Shown here one piece after another: positions 1 through 5,246 of a DNA stretch of 5,246 bases (positions are counted from its first letter, which is position 1; each line of letters opens with the position of its first letter). The notes under the pieces were generated by a model. It worked only from the letters and a program-made list of their open reading frames with translations. It was not told where the DNA came from and searched no databases. The stretch spans positions 1-5,246 of the forward strand of contig CANCCF010000252.1 of assembly GCA_947374485.1 (NCBI GenBank), in the 5' to 3' direction. Position numbers and translations under genes: made by a program. The DNA comes from Comamonadaceae bacterium (GTDB taxonomy: Bacteria; Pseudomonadota; Gammaproteobacteria; Burkholderiales; Burkholderiaceae_C).

Positions 1-437
1 CACATTTGGAATTCCAGTGCGATACCTACTCTTGGATTGAATGTTCCGGCGGATAACGGTTCGCCACTCTCGGACCAAATGCCCTTCGTCATTTCTAGCT
101 GATACCTGTTTACCAGGACAGTTACGTAGTCGCAGGTCATCAGGTCAACGCCACGCACCTCTGCCCATTCCAGCGCGTTACACAGCCAATCACCGTAGTT
201 CTTAATTGACTTTGTAGATGGAGTACGGAAACTGGGTCTAGCTCCTCGATTTTTAGGATCCCATACACATAAGGCTCTATCCATCAAAAACCGACTGGGT
301 AGCCGCGCATAACCGGGCCGCGAATCAAAAATTGCAGGAATATGAGCAACCTTTCCAAACCCGGCTGCGGTCAGAGCAGCACGGTCTGGATAGACCAACT
401 TGAATCCATAGTCAGAAAATTCAGAGGATTTAGGCAT
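1..437 (-). CDS. Putative tyrosine recombinase/integrase, N-terminal part (cut by window edge)
   Basis: An uninterrupted minus-strand reading frame starts at the ATG whose complement is 435-437 and is still open after 145 codons at the left edge. It has no stop, so it is easily missed by ORF calling that needs both ends. The protein begins MPKSSEFSDYGFKLVYPDRA. Around residues 75-145 it reads like the helical SAM-like/core-binding domain of tyrosine recombinases: SIKNYGDWLCNALEWAE, then VNRYQLEMTKGIWSESGEPL, then SAGTFNPRVGIALEFQM. This matches the family pattern of a helix, an 'RY...' helix, and a 'lsa.Tin.R...l..F..W' helix. The catalytic domain (R, HxxR, Y) would lie beyond the window and cannot be checked. 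GC is about 49%, against the mid-60s for the genes to the right, which suggests acquisition by transfer. In the frame upstream of the ATG a TGA follows after a few codons with no other ATG, fixing the start. A GGAG (complement of 451-454) lies 13 bases upstream, a rather long spacing. The family call rests on recalled sequence pattern, not a search; an unrelated helical DNA-binding protein is possible. Confidence 0.68.
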   Translation of the reverse strand, partial: MPKSSEFSDYGFKLVYPDRAALTAAGFGKVAHIPAIFDSRPGYARLPSRFLMDRALCVWDPKNRGARPSFRTPSTKSIKNYGDWLCNALEWAEVRGVDLMTCDYVTVLVNRYQLEMTKGIWSESGEPLSAGTFNPRVGIALEFQM

Positions 438-452
438 GTGAAAAGTGCATCT

Positions 453-472
453 CCATATAACTCACTATATGG
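453..472. promoter_or_regulatory. Perfect inverted repeat over the integrase -10/start region; possible operator
   Basis: CCATATA (453-459) and TATATGG (466-472) are exact reverse complements separated by six bases. The 20-bp dyad covers the predicted -10 (464-469) and the predicted transcript start of the integrase-like gene. A site placed here would block RNA polymerase if bound, so it could be an operator for a repressor or for the integrase itself. It could also be a recombinase arm/core site, or a chance palindrome in AT-rich DNA. No binding protein is visible in the window. Confidence 0.35.
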
Positions 473-492
473 TAAAAAAAAGAGCACGGCAA
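464..492 (-). promoter_or_regulatory. Predicted sigma70-type promoter for the integrase-like gene
   Basis: On the minus strand the sequence has TTGCCG (complement of 487-492, 4 of 6 to the -35 consensus), a 17-base spacer rich in T, and TATAGT (complement of 464-469, 5 of 6 to the -10 consensus). A transcript would start near 457 and give a leader of about 20 bases before the ATG at 437. Spacing and orientation fit the divergent integrase-like gene. This is a motif-based prediction. Confidence 0.55.
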
Positions 493-598
493 GCGTTTTT
501 ATTCATCCCCTATAACAATTGGGAATGCCGTAGAGCTGAATGGTTTTCATGGCCGCCATCATGCCACCGGCCCTGTGGCTGGGCGACAATTCCGGGCT

Positions 599-1909
599 AT
601 GACCTCAACCCTTACCACCTTGCCCGAGTGGCTGTCTTACTGCGAGCAACTGCACCCCAAGAACATCGACATGGGCCTGGAGCGCGTGCGCACGGTGGCC
701 GATCGCATGGGCCTCTCCTTCGACTGCCCGGTGATCACCGTGGCCGGCACCAACGGCAAGGGTTCGACTTGCGCCATGCTGGCCTCCATCCTGGGTCAGG
801 CGGGTTACAAGACCGGTGTGTACAGCTCGCCGCACCTGGTGCACTTTGAAGAGCGCTTGCGGCTCAACGGTGAGCCAGTGACCGCAGACGCGCTGGTGGC
901 GGGTTTTGCTGCGGTCGAAGAGGCGCGGGTGCAGGGTGAAGCCGTGTCGCTCACCTATTTTGAATTCAGCACCCTGGCCATCTTCCACGTGATGTCCCTG
1001 GCCAAGCTGGATGTGGCGATTCTCGAGGTCGGCTTGGGCGGGCGGCTGGACGCCGTCAACATCATCGACACCGACTGCGCCATCATCACCAGCATTGACC
1101 TGGACCACATGGAACTGCTGGGCAATTCCCGCGAGGCCATCGGCTTCGAGAAAGCCGGCATCATGCGCACCGGACGCCCGGTGGTGGTGAGCGACCCGGT
1201 GCCGCCGCAAAGCGTGCTGGACCGCGCCAGGGAAGTGGGCGCTGACCTGTGGCGCGTGGGCGAAGACTTCAATGTGTCCGGCGACAAGCAGCAGTGGGGC
1301 TGGGCCGGGCGCGGCAGACGCTACAGTGGCCTGGCCTATCCGGCGCTGCGCGGCGCCAACCAGCTGGTGAACGCGGCGGGTGTGCTCGCCGCGCTGACGG
1401 CCCTGCGCGAGCGCCTGCCGGTCACGGCCCAGGCGGTGCGCAACGGTTTTGCCTTTGTGGAGCTGACCGGGCGCTTCCAGATCGTTCCCGGCCAACCCAC
1501 GCTGGTGCTGGACGTGGCGCACAACCCGCATTCGGTGGCGGCGCTGGCCGCCAATCTGGATGCCATGGGTTTCTTCCCCACCACGCACGCCGTGTTTGGC
1601 GCCATGGCAGACAAGGACCTCGCTCCCATGCTGGCCAAGGTAGGCCCGGTGCTGGACCGCTGGTACTTCACCGACCTGCCCACGGCGCGGGCGGCCAGTG
1701 GTGCGGCTCTAAAGGCCGCCTGGGAGGCGCAAAACACCCGCAAGGACGCCACGGCCCGTTCCTTTGCCTCACCTTCGGAGGCGCTGCAGGCCGCCATCGC
1801 CGCCGCAGACCCCGCTGATAGAATCGTCGTCTTCGGCTCCTTCTACACCGTGGGCGGTGTTCTGCAAGAGGGCATACCCCGGCTGCAGGCCACCCACCTG
1901 GGCTCTTAA
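599..1909 (+). CDS. folC: Bifunctional dihydrofolate synthase / folylpolyglutamate synthase
   Basis: FolC adds glutamate to dihydropteroate, making dihydrofolate, and then extends the glutamate tail of reduced folates, using ATP in the cytoplasm. The Mur-ligase fold is clear. With numbering from the ATG at 599, the N-terminal helix region is WLSYCEQLHPKNIDMGLERV (11-30) and the ATP P-loop is GTNGKGS (50-56). The SSPHL loop is 76-80 and EVGLGGRLDAVN is 143-154. DLDH...LG follows, then EKAG (184-187) with the lysine that is carbamylated in the family. The C-terminal domain has TGR and DVAHNP (305-310), then FGAMADKD and the closing FGSFYTVGGVL. At 436 residues it is normal length. An in-frame GTG at 575 would add eight residues (MAGRQFRA), but family proteins align best from MTSTLTTLPEW, so 599 is preferred. 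Neither start has a good Shine-Dalgarno. The usual upstream partner accD is absent; the SPOR gene follows 26 bases downstream. Confidence 0.96.
   Translation: MTSTLTTLPEWLSYCEQLHPKNIDMGLERVRTVADRMGLSFDCPVITVAGTNGKGSTCAMLASILGQAGYKTGVYSSPHLVHFEERLRLNGEPVTADALVAGFAAVEEARVQGEAVSLTYFEFSTLAIFHVMSLAKLDVAILEVGLGGRLDAVNIIDTDCAIITSIDLDHMELLGNSREAIGFEKAGIMRTGRPVVVSDPVPPQSVLDRAREVGADLWRVGEDFNVSGDKQQWGWAGRGRRYSGLAYPALRGANQLVNAAGVLAALTALRERLPVTAQAVRNGFAFVELTGRFQIVPGQPTLVLDVAHNPHSVAALAANLDAMGFFPTTHAVFGAMADKDLAPMLAKVGPVLDRWYFTDLPTARAASGAALKAAWEAQNTRKDATARSFASPSEALQAAIAAADPADRIVVFGSFYTVGGVLQEGIPRLQATHLGS
1816..1824 (+). promoter_or_regulatory. Possible extended -10 promoter inside the 3' end of folC
   Basis: TGATAGAAT combines the extended TG element with TAGAAT (5 of 6 to the -10 consensus), and stands out in GC-rich coding DNA about 110 bases before the SPOR gene. 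The -35 position has no good match. The bases also encode the conserved ADRIVVF stretch of FolC, so coding constraint alone may explain them. Confidence 0.22.
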
Positions 1910-1935
1910 ACCACCCACCCCGCACACGCGCACCC

Positions 1936-2643
1936 ATGGCATTTTTCAAACTTCGCAAAGCTGCCGGGGAAACCCAGGCGCCTGCCCCCGCCCCCGAGAG
2001 CGTGGACGCCATGCGCAGGCGCGCACGCTACCGCCTGGCCGGTGCGGCGCTGCTGGTGCTGGCGGGTGTCATCGGGTTCCCGCTGCTGTTTGACAACCAG
2101 CCGCGCCCGATCGCAGTGGACATTCCCATCGACATCCCGGACAAGGCGAAGGTCAAGCCACTGGTGGTCAGCCCCGTGGTGGAGCCCAAGGTAGCTGCCA
2201 TGGCGGCTCCTGGGGCATCTGCCCAGACTGTCGAGGTGCCCAAGGAAGCGCAAAAGGAAGAGGTCATCATTTCCTCATCCAAACCCGCTGCCAAAGTGGA
2301 GCCCAAACCCGACCCCAAGCCGGTTGCAAAAGCCGCTGAAAAGCCAGTAGAAAAAGCGTCTGGCAAATCCGCTGACAAGGCCACTGAGAAGGCCACTGAG
2401 AAGGCCGCCGCCACCGGCCGCTTCATCGTGCAGTTCGGTGCATTCACCGACTCTGCCCGCGCCCATGAGGCGCGCATGAAAGTGGAAAAGACAGGCCTCA
2501 AAACCTACGCACAGGTGGTGGACGGTGCAGAAGGCAAAAAGTTCCGCGTACGTGTAGGGCCGTTCGAGAAGCGCGCCGACGCCGAAAAGGCCGCTGAAAA
2601 GATCAAGAAGCTTGACCTGCCCGCCGCCATTCTGGGACTCTGA
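1936..2643 (+). CDS. SPOR-domain inner-membrane protein, DedD-like
   Basis: This 235-residue protein is laid out like DedD/FtsN-type cell-division accessory proteins. It has a short cytoplasmic N-terminus with a basic cluster RRRARYR (27-33), one membrane span at about 34-52 (LAGAALLVLAGVIGFPLLF), a long low-complexity linker rich in Lys, Ala, Pro and Glu (about 85-158), and a C-terminal SPOR domain from about 161 to the end. The SPOR domain opens with RFIVQFGAF and later has KFRVRVGPF followed by a KAAEKIKKL helix. SPOR domains bind peptidoglycan strands stripped of stem peptides at the division septum, so a periplasmic septal role is inferred. The position between folC and cvpA matches dedD in E. 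coli, but the linker is too diverged to assert strict orthology. No Shine-Dalgarno is seen before the ATG (upstream bases are C/A rich), so start efficiency may depend on translation of folC. Confidence 0.9.
   Translation: MAFFKLRKAAGETQAPAPAPESVDAMRRRARYRLAGAALLVLAGVIGFPLLFDNQPRPIAVDIPIDIPDKAKVKPLVVSPVVEPKVAAMAAPGASAQTVEVPKEAQKEEVIISSSKPAAKVEPKPDPKPVAKAAEKPVEKASGKSADKATEKATEKAAATGRFIVQFGAFTDSARAHEARMKVEKTGLKTYAQVVDGAEGKKFRVRVGPFEKRADAEKAAEKIKKLDLPAAILGL
2377..2406 (+). repeat. 12-bp in-frame tandem repeat in the SPOR protein linker
   Basis: The unit AAGGCCACTGAG occurs exactly twice (2377-2388 and 2389-2400) and is followed by half a unit, AAGGCC. It encodes KATE repeats inside the Lys/Ala/Glu-rich linker, in a longer degenerate run of KA/EK motifs. 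Because the unit is a multiple of three, copy changes by slippage would alter linker length without breaking the frame. Confidence 0.8.
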
Positions 2644-2646
2644 GCC

Positions 2647-3150
2647 ATGCTGAACGCATTGGCGCCACTCGACTGGATCTGCGTCGCGGTCCTGCTGGTC
2701 TCGCTCTTGGCGGGCGCCTGGCGTGGCCTGGTGGTGGAAGTGGTATCCCTGCTCAGCTGGGTAGCCGCCTTCATTCTGGCCCAGTGGTTTGCCCCCGATG
2801 CCGCCACCCTGCTGCCCATGGGCAATGCTTCGGAGCCTGCGCGCTATGCGGCCGGTTTTGTGCTGGTGTTTATAGCCACGCTGTTTGCCGGGGCCTTGAT
2901 TGGCTTTGTAGTCTCCAAGCTGCTGTCCGCCGTGGGGCTGGGTGCCATCAACCGGCTGCTCGGTGCGCTGTTTGGCGTGCTGCGCGGCGTGGTGCTGATA
3001 CTGGCTGCCACCGTGGTGGTGGGCATGACACCCTTCAAGACCTCGCCCGTGTGGCAGGCATCCCTCGGCGCCCAATGGGCCACCGCCGCACTGGGCATGT
3101 TGAAGCCCGTGCTGCCGCAAGAGTTCGGAAAATATCTACCTACTACCTGA
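2647..3150 (+). CDS. cvpA: CvpA family inner-membrane protein
   Basis: This 167-residue hydrophobic protein has the size and shape of CvpA (162 residues in E. coli), named for its need in colicin V production and also tied to envelope stress tolerance; its biochemical function is not settled. Four membrane segments can be read: about 9-24, 29-49, 66-89 and 108-127. The family motif GAWRGLVVEV (23-32) joins the first two, and GAINRLLGALFGVLRG (99-114) leads into the fourth. The C-terminus is short and polar and ends KYLPTT. The ATG lies three bases after the SPOR gene's TGA, and purF starts ten bases after its own stop. This is the conserved cvpA-purF pairing and suggests translational coupling. 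Identification is firm from family pattern plus synteny. Confidence 0.92.
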   Translation: MLNALAPLDWICVAVLLVSLLAGAWRGLVVEVVSLLSWVAAFILAQWFAPDAATLLPMGNASEPARYAAGFVLVFIATLFAGALIGFVVSKLLSAVGLGAINRLLGALFGVLRGVVLILAATVVVGMTPFKTSPVWQASLGAQWATAALGMLKPVLPQEFGKYLPTT

Positions 3151-3160
3151 GTAATAAACC

Positions 3161-4663
3161 ATGTGTGGAATAGTCGGCGTTGTCAGCAACGCACCGGTCA
3201 ACCAGTTGATATATGACACCTTGCTGCTCTTGCAGCACCGTGGGCAGGACGCCGCGGGCATCGTCACGCAACAGGAGCGCAAGTTCTTCATGCACAAGGC
3301 CAAGGGCATGGTGCGCGACGTGTTCCGCACCCGCGACATGCGCTCGCTGCCCGGCAACTGCGGCCTGGGCCAGGTGCGCTACCCCACGGCAGGCAATGCC
3401 TTCAGCGAAGAAGAGGCACAGCCCTTTTACGTGAACGCGCCCTTTGGCATCGTGCTGGTGCACAACGGCAACCTGACCAATGCGCACGCCCTCAAGAGCG
3501 AGCTCTTTCTCACCGACCACCGCCACATCAACACCGAGAGCGACTCGGAAGTGCTGCTCAATGTGCTGGCGCATGAGATCGAGCGCACCACGCGCGGCGC
3601 GGCCCTGCAGCCGCAGGACCTGTTCACCGCCGTGCGCAATGTGCACAAGCGCGTGAAGGGCTCCTACGCGGTGATCGCCCTGATTGCGGGCCACGGCGTG
3701 CTGGCCTTTCGCGACCCCTTTGGCATCCGCCCGCTGTGCATGGGCCGCAACGGCGAGGGCAATGTGGTTATCGCCAGCGAGTCGGTGGCGCTGGAAGGCA
3801 CGGGCCACCAGTTCGACCGCAACGTGAATCCGGGTGAGGCCGTGTTCATTGACCTGAACGGCAATGTGCACGCCCAGCAGTGCGCCGAGGCACCTTCGCT
3901 CAACCCCTGCATTTTTGAATTCGTCTACCTGGCCCGCCCGGACTCGGTGATGGACGGCATCTCGGTCTACCAGGCGCGTCTGAATCTGGGCGAGACCCTG
4001 GCCAAGCGCGTGGTCTCCACCGTGCCGCCCAACGAGATCGATGTGGTCATCCCTATCCCCGAATCCAGCCGCCCGAGTGCCGCCCAATTGGCCCAGTTGC
4101 TGGGCCTGCCCTACCGCGAAGGTTTTGAGAAGAACCGCTATGTGGGCCGCACCTTCATCATGCCGGGTCAGGCCGTGCGCAAGAAGTCGGTGCGCCAAAA
4201 ACTCAATGTGATTGCCAGCGAATTCAAGGGCCGCAATGTGCTGCTGGTGGATGACTCCATCGTGCGCGGCACCACCAGCCGCGAGATTGTGCAGATGGCG
4301 CGCGACGCCGGTGCGCGCAAGGTCTATATGGCCAGTGCCGCACCCCCTGTGCGCTACCCGAATGTGTATGGCATCGACATGCCCACCAGCAGCGAGCTGG
4401 TGGCGCACAACCGTTCGGTGGAAGAGATCCGCGAAATCATCGGCTGCGACGCCCTGATTTACCAGGACGTGGACGCCAGGACGAAGGCCATCGCTTCACT
4501 CAACAAGAACCTGGCCGGTTTTGATGCCTCCTGCTTTGACGGCGTGTACGTGACCGGTGACATCACCGATGCCGACATTGCCCGCCTGGGCGCCAGCCGC
4601 GTTGGCGGTGAAGAGGGCATGGAAGACAACTCGCGCCTGGCCCTGCCCAACCATGAAGACTAA
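3161..4663 (+). CDS. purF: Amidophosphoribosyltransferase (glutamine PRPP amidotransferase)
   Basis: PurF converts PRPP and glutamine to 5-phosphoribosylamine, the first committed step of purine synthesis. The protein starts MCGIVGVV, so removal of Met exposes Cys2 as the N-terminal nucleophile of the glutaminase; there is no propeptide, as in the E. coli-type enzyme. Other glutaminase motifs are QHRGQDAAG (25-33), RYPTAG (73-78), the oxyanion-hole HNGNLTN (101-107) and SDSEVLLNV (127-135). The phosphoribosyltransferase half carries PIPESSRPSA (from 298) and the PRPP-binding VDDSIVRGTTS (363-373) with its paired aspartates. At 500 residues it is close to the E. coli protein (505). The ATG follows cvpA by ten bases and has only a weak Shine-Dalgarno, so coupling to cvpA is likely. 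No PurR-like operator was recognised upstream. The early codons include ATA, which is rare in this GC-rich background. Confidence 0.98.
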   Translation: MCGIVGVVSNAPVNQLIYDTLLLLQHRGQDAAGIVTQQERKFFMHKAKGMVRDVFRTRDMRSLPGNCGLGQVRYPTAGNAFSEEEAQPFYVNAPFGIVLVHNGNLTNAHALKSELFLTDHRHINTESDSEVLLNVLAHEIERTTRGAALQPQDLFTAVRNVHKRVKGSYAVIALIAGHGVLAFRDPFGIRPLCMGRNGEGNVVIASESVALEGTGHQFDRNVNPGEAVFIDLNGNVHAQQCAEAPSLNPCIFEFVYLARPDSVMDGISVYQARLNLGETLAKRVVSTVPPNEIDVVIPIPESSRPSAAQLAQLLGLPYREGFEKNRYVGRTFIMPGQAVRKKSVRQKLNVIASEFKGRNVLLVDDSIVRGTTSREIVQMARDAGARKVYMASAAPPVRYPNVYGIDMPTSSELVAHNRSVEEIREIIGCDALIYQDVDARTKAIASLNKNLAGFDASCFDGVYVTGDITDADIARLGASRVGGEEGMEDNSRLALPNHED

Positions 4664-4692
4664 GCACGAAGATTGAGCACGAAGACCAAGCA
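4655..4692 (+). repeat. Degenerate 13-bp tandem repeat across the purF stop codon
   Basis: Three consecutive units read GAAGACTAAGCAC (4655-4667), GAAGATTGAGCAC (4668-4680) and GAAGACCAAGCA (4681-4692, one base short); a looser fourth copy (AGAGGACTGAG) runs into the metZ ribosome binding site. The first unit contains the purF TAA (4661-4663). The array fills most of the 43-base gap between purF and metZ and probably arose by slippage duplication of the purF end. Confidence 0.7.
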
Positions 4693-4698
4693 AGAGGA
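4693..4698 (+). promoter_or_regulatory. Ribosome binding site for metZ
   Basis: AGAGGA lies eight bases before the ATG at 4707 and is the clearest Shine-Dalgarno of the plus-strand genes here. It supports that start and suggests metZ is translated independently of purF. Confidence 0.65.
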
Positions 4699-4706
4699 CT
4701 GAGACG

Positions 4707-5246
4707 ATGCAAAAGAAATTGCCCGAGGGCCTGCACCTGGATACGCTGGCCCTGCGCACAGCGCTGGAACCCAGCCAGTACGGTGAGAACTCGGAAGCCC
4801 TGTTCCTGACCAGCAGCTTCATCCAGACCAGCGCGGCCTCTGCGGCCCGCCGCTTTGCCATGGAAGAAGAGGGCTTTACCTACACCCGCGTGGGCAACCC
4901 CACCGTCACCAGCATGGAGTTGCGCTTGGCCGCGCTCGAAGGCACCGAGGCCGCCATCGGCACGGCCACCGGCATGGCCGCCATTCTGTTGCTGGGCATG
5001 GGCGTGTTGCGCGCCGGGGACCATGTGATCTGCTCGCAATCGGTGTTCGGCTCCACTATTCGTTTATTCAGCGGCGAGTTCGGCAAGTTCGGCGTGGAAA
5101 CCACGTACGTGCCGCAAAGCGATGTGGCGGCCTGGGCCGCCGCCATCAAGCCCAACACCAAGCTGCTGTTTGCCGAGACACCCACCAACCCGCTGACCGA
5201 GGTGTGCGACATCCGGGCCTTGGCTGACATCGCGCACAACGCGGGT
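4707..5246 (+). CDS. metZ: O-succinylhomoserine sulfhydrylase, N-terminal part (cut by window edge)
   Basis: MetZ makes homocysteine directly from O-succinylhomoserine and sulfide, using pyridoxal phosphate (PLP), in the methionine pathway. The first 180 residues are visible, roughly the first 45% of a typical family member of about 400. They show the Cys/Met-metabolism PLP-enzyme pattern: LHLDTLALR near the start, LTSSF, YTRVGNPT (59-66, with the Tyr and Arg that reach the neighbouring subunit's PLP phosphate), TATGMAAI (86-93) at the phosphate loop, SQSVFGST (110-117), and FAETPTNP (155-162). The PLP-binding lysine lies beyond the window. FGST instead of the YGGT typical of MetB and MetC favours MetZ, as does the position after purF, common in betaproteobacteria. 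Cystathionine gamma-synthase or O-acetylhomoserine sulfhydrylase are less likely alternatives. The small residue before GM is Thr rather than the usual Ser. Confidence 0.9.
   Translation, partial: MQKKLPEGLHLDTLALRTALEPSQYGENSEALFLTSSFIQTSAASAARRFAMEEEGFTYTRVGNPTVTSMELRLAALEGTEAAIGTATGMAAILLLGMGVLRAGDHVICSQSVFGSTIRLFSGEFGKFGVETTYVPQSDVAAWAAAIKPNTKLLFAETPTNPLTEVCDIRALADIAHNAG

Larger units (their letters stand above)
438..598. other. AT-rich divergent intergenic region / presumed element-chromosome junction
   Basis: GC is about 39% over 438-540, including a run of eight A at 474-481, and then climbs to chromosomal levels from about 550. The drop and recovery mark a composition boundary between the integrase-like gene and folC. 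No convincing plus-strand promoter for folC was found: TATAAC at 511-516 has no acceptable -35 at the right distance. No tRNA or obvious att repeat is visible; the other end of any element is outside the window. A 20-codon plus-strand micro-ORF (540-602) ends in an ATGA overlap with the chosen folC start; it may be chance. Confidence 0.5.

Noticed and set aside
563..579. Short hairpin GCCAC-N7-GTGGC just before folC
   Set aside because: Only a 5-bp stem with a 7-base loop and no T run, so it is not a terminator. It is expected by chance in GC-rich DNA.
445..849. Plus-strand ORF of 134 codons starting in the AT-rich intergenic region
   Set aside because: It runs into folC in another frame. 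After about residue 45 it is only the frame-shifted folC translation, and no family is recognisable.
605..1588. Long minus-strand ORF (327 codons) opposite folC
   Set aside because: Its protein is His/Gln/Arg-rich with no recognisable domain, and it lies entirely opposite a clear folC. Long antisense frames are common in GC-rich genes.
2275..3120. 281-codon minus-strand ORF opposite the SPOR gene and cvpA
   Set aside because: It spans two well-supported plus-strand genes and its translation is Gln/His/Gly-rich with no domain pattern.
3143..4408. 421-codon minus-strand ORF opposite purF
   Set aside because: Shadow of purF codon bias: the sequence is low-complexity His/Ala/Gly-rich and purF itself has all catalytic motifs in frame.
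1..5246. CRISPR array, tRNA, rRNA or riboswitch
   Set aside because: No regularly spaced repeats, no cloverleaf or conserved RNA motif seen. The plus-strand region is nearly fully coding and the only intergenic stretch over 100 bases is 438-598.

Overview
The window looks like a GC-rich betaproteobacterial chromosome, most likely from the Comamonadaceae or a close relative. This is inferred from GC in the mid-60s percent across the right nine-tenths, from the codon style, and from the gene order folC, SPOR-domain gene, cvpA, purF, metZ. E. coli has accD-folC-dedD-cvpA-purF, and betaproteobacteria typically add metZ (O-succinylhomoserine sulfhydrylase) after purF. I did not identify the species.

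Layout. Positions 1-437 (minus strand) hold the first 145 codons of a gene of about 49% GC that runs off the left edge. Its translation resembles the N-terminal, DNA-core-binding part of a tyrosine recombinase/integrase. Positions 438-598 are an AT-rich divergent intergenic region (about 39% GC over 438-540). It carries a good sigma70-type promoter for the integrase and a perfect 7-bp inverted repeat over the -10 element and predicted transcript start. From 599 to the right edge all genes are on the plus strand and tightly packed: folC (599-1909), a DedD-like SPOR protein (1936-2643), cvpA (2647-3150), purF (3161-4663) and the start of metZ (4707 to the edge). Gaps are 26, 3, 10 and 43 bases.

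How the genes fit together. FolC makes and polyglutamylates folates, which supply one-carbon units to purine and methionine synthesis. PurF catalyses the first committed step of purine synthesis. MetZ makes homocysteine, the methionine precursor. CvpA and the SPOR protein are inner-membrane/envelope proteins that commonly travel with folC and purF. The run is probably transcribed as an operon.

The notable point is the left boundary. accD, the usual upstream neighbour of folC, is not there. Instead there is an oppositely oriented, compositionally foreign integrase-like gene. The simplest reading is that the left edge is the end of an integrated element inserted between accD and folC. No cargo genes, att sites or other system components are visible, so no new system can be claimed from this window alone.
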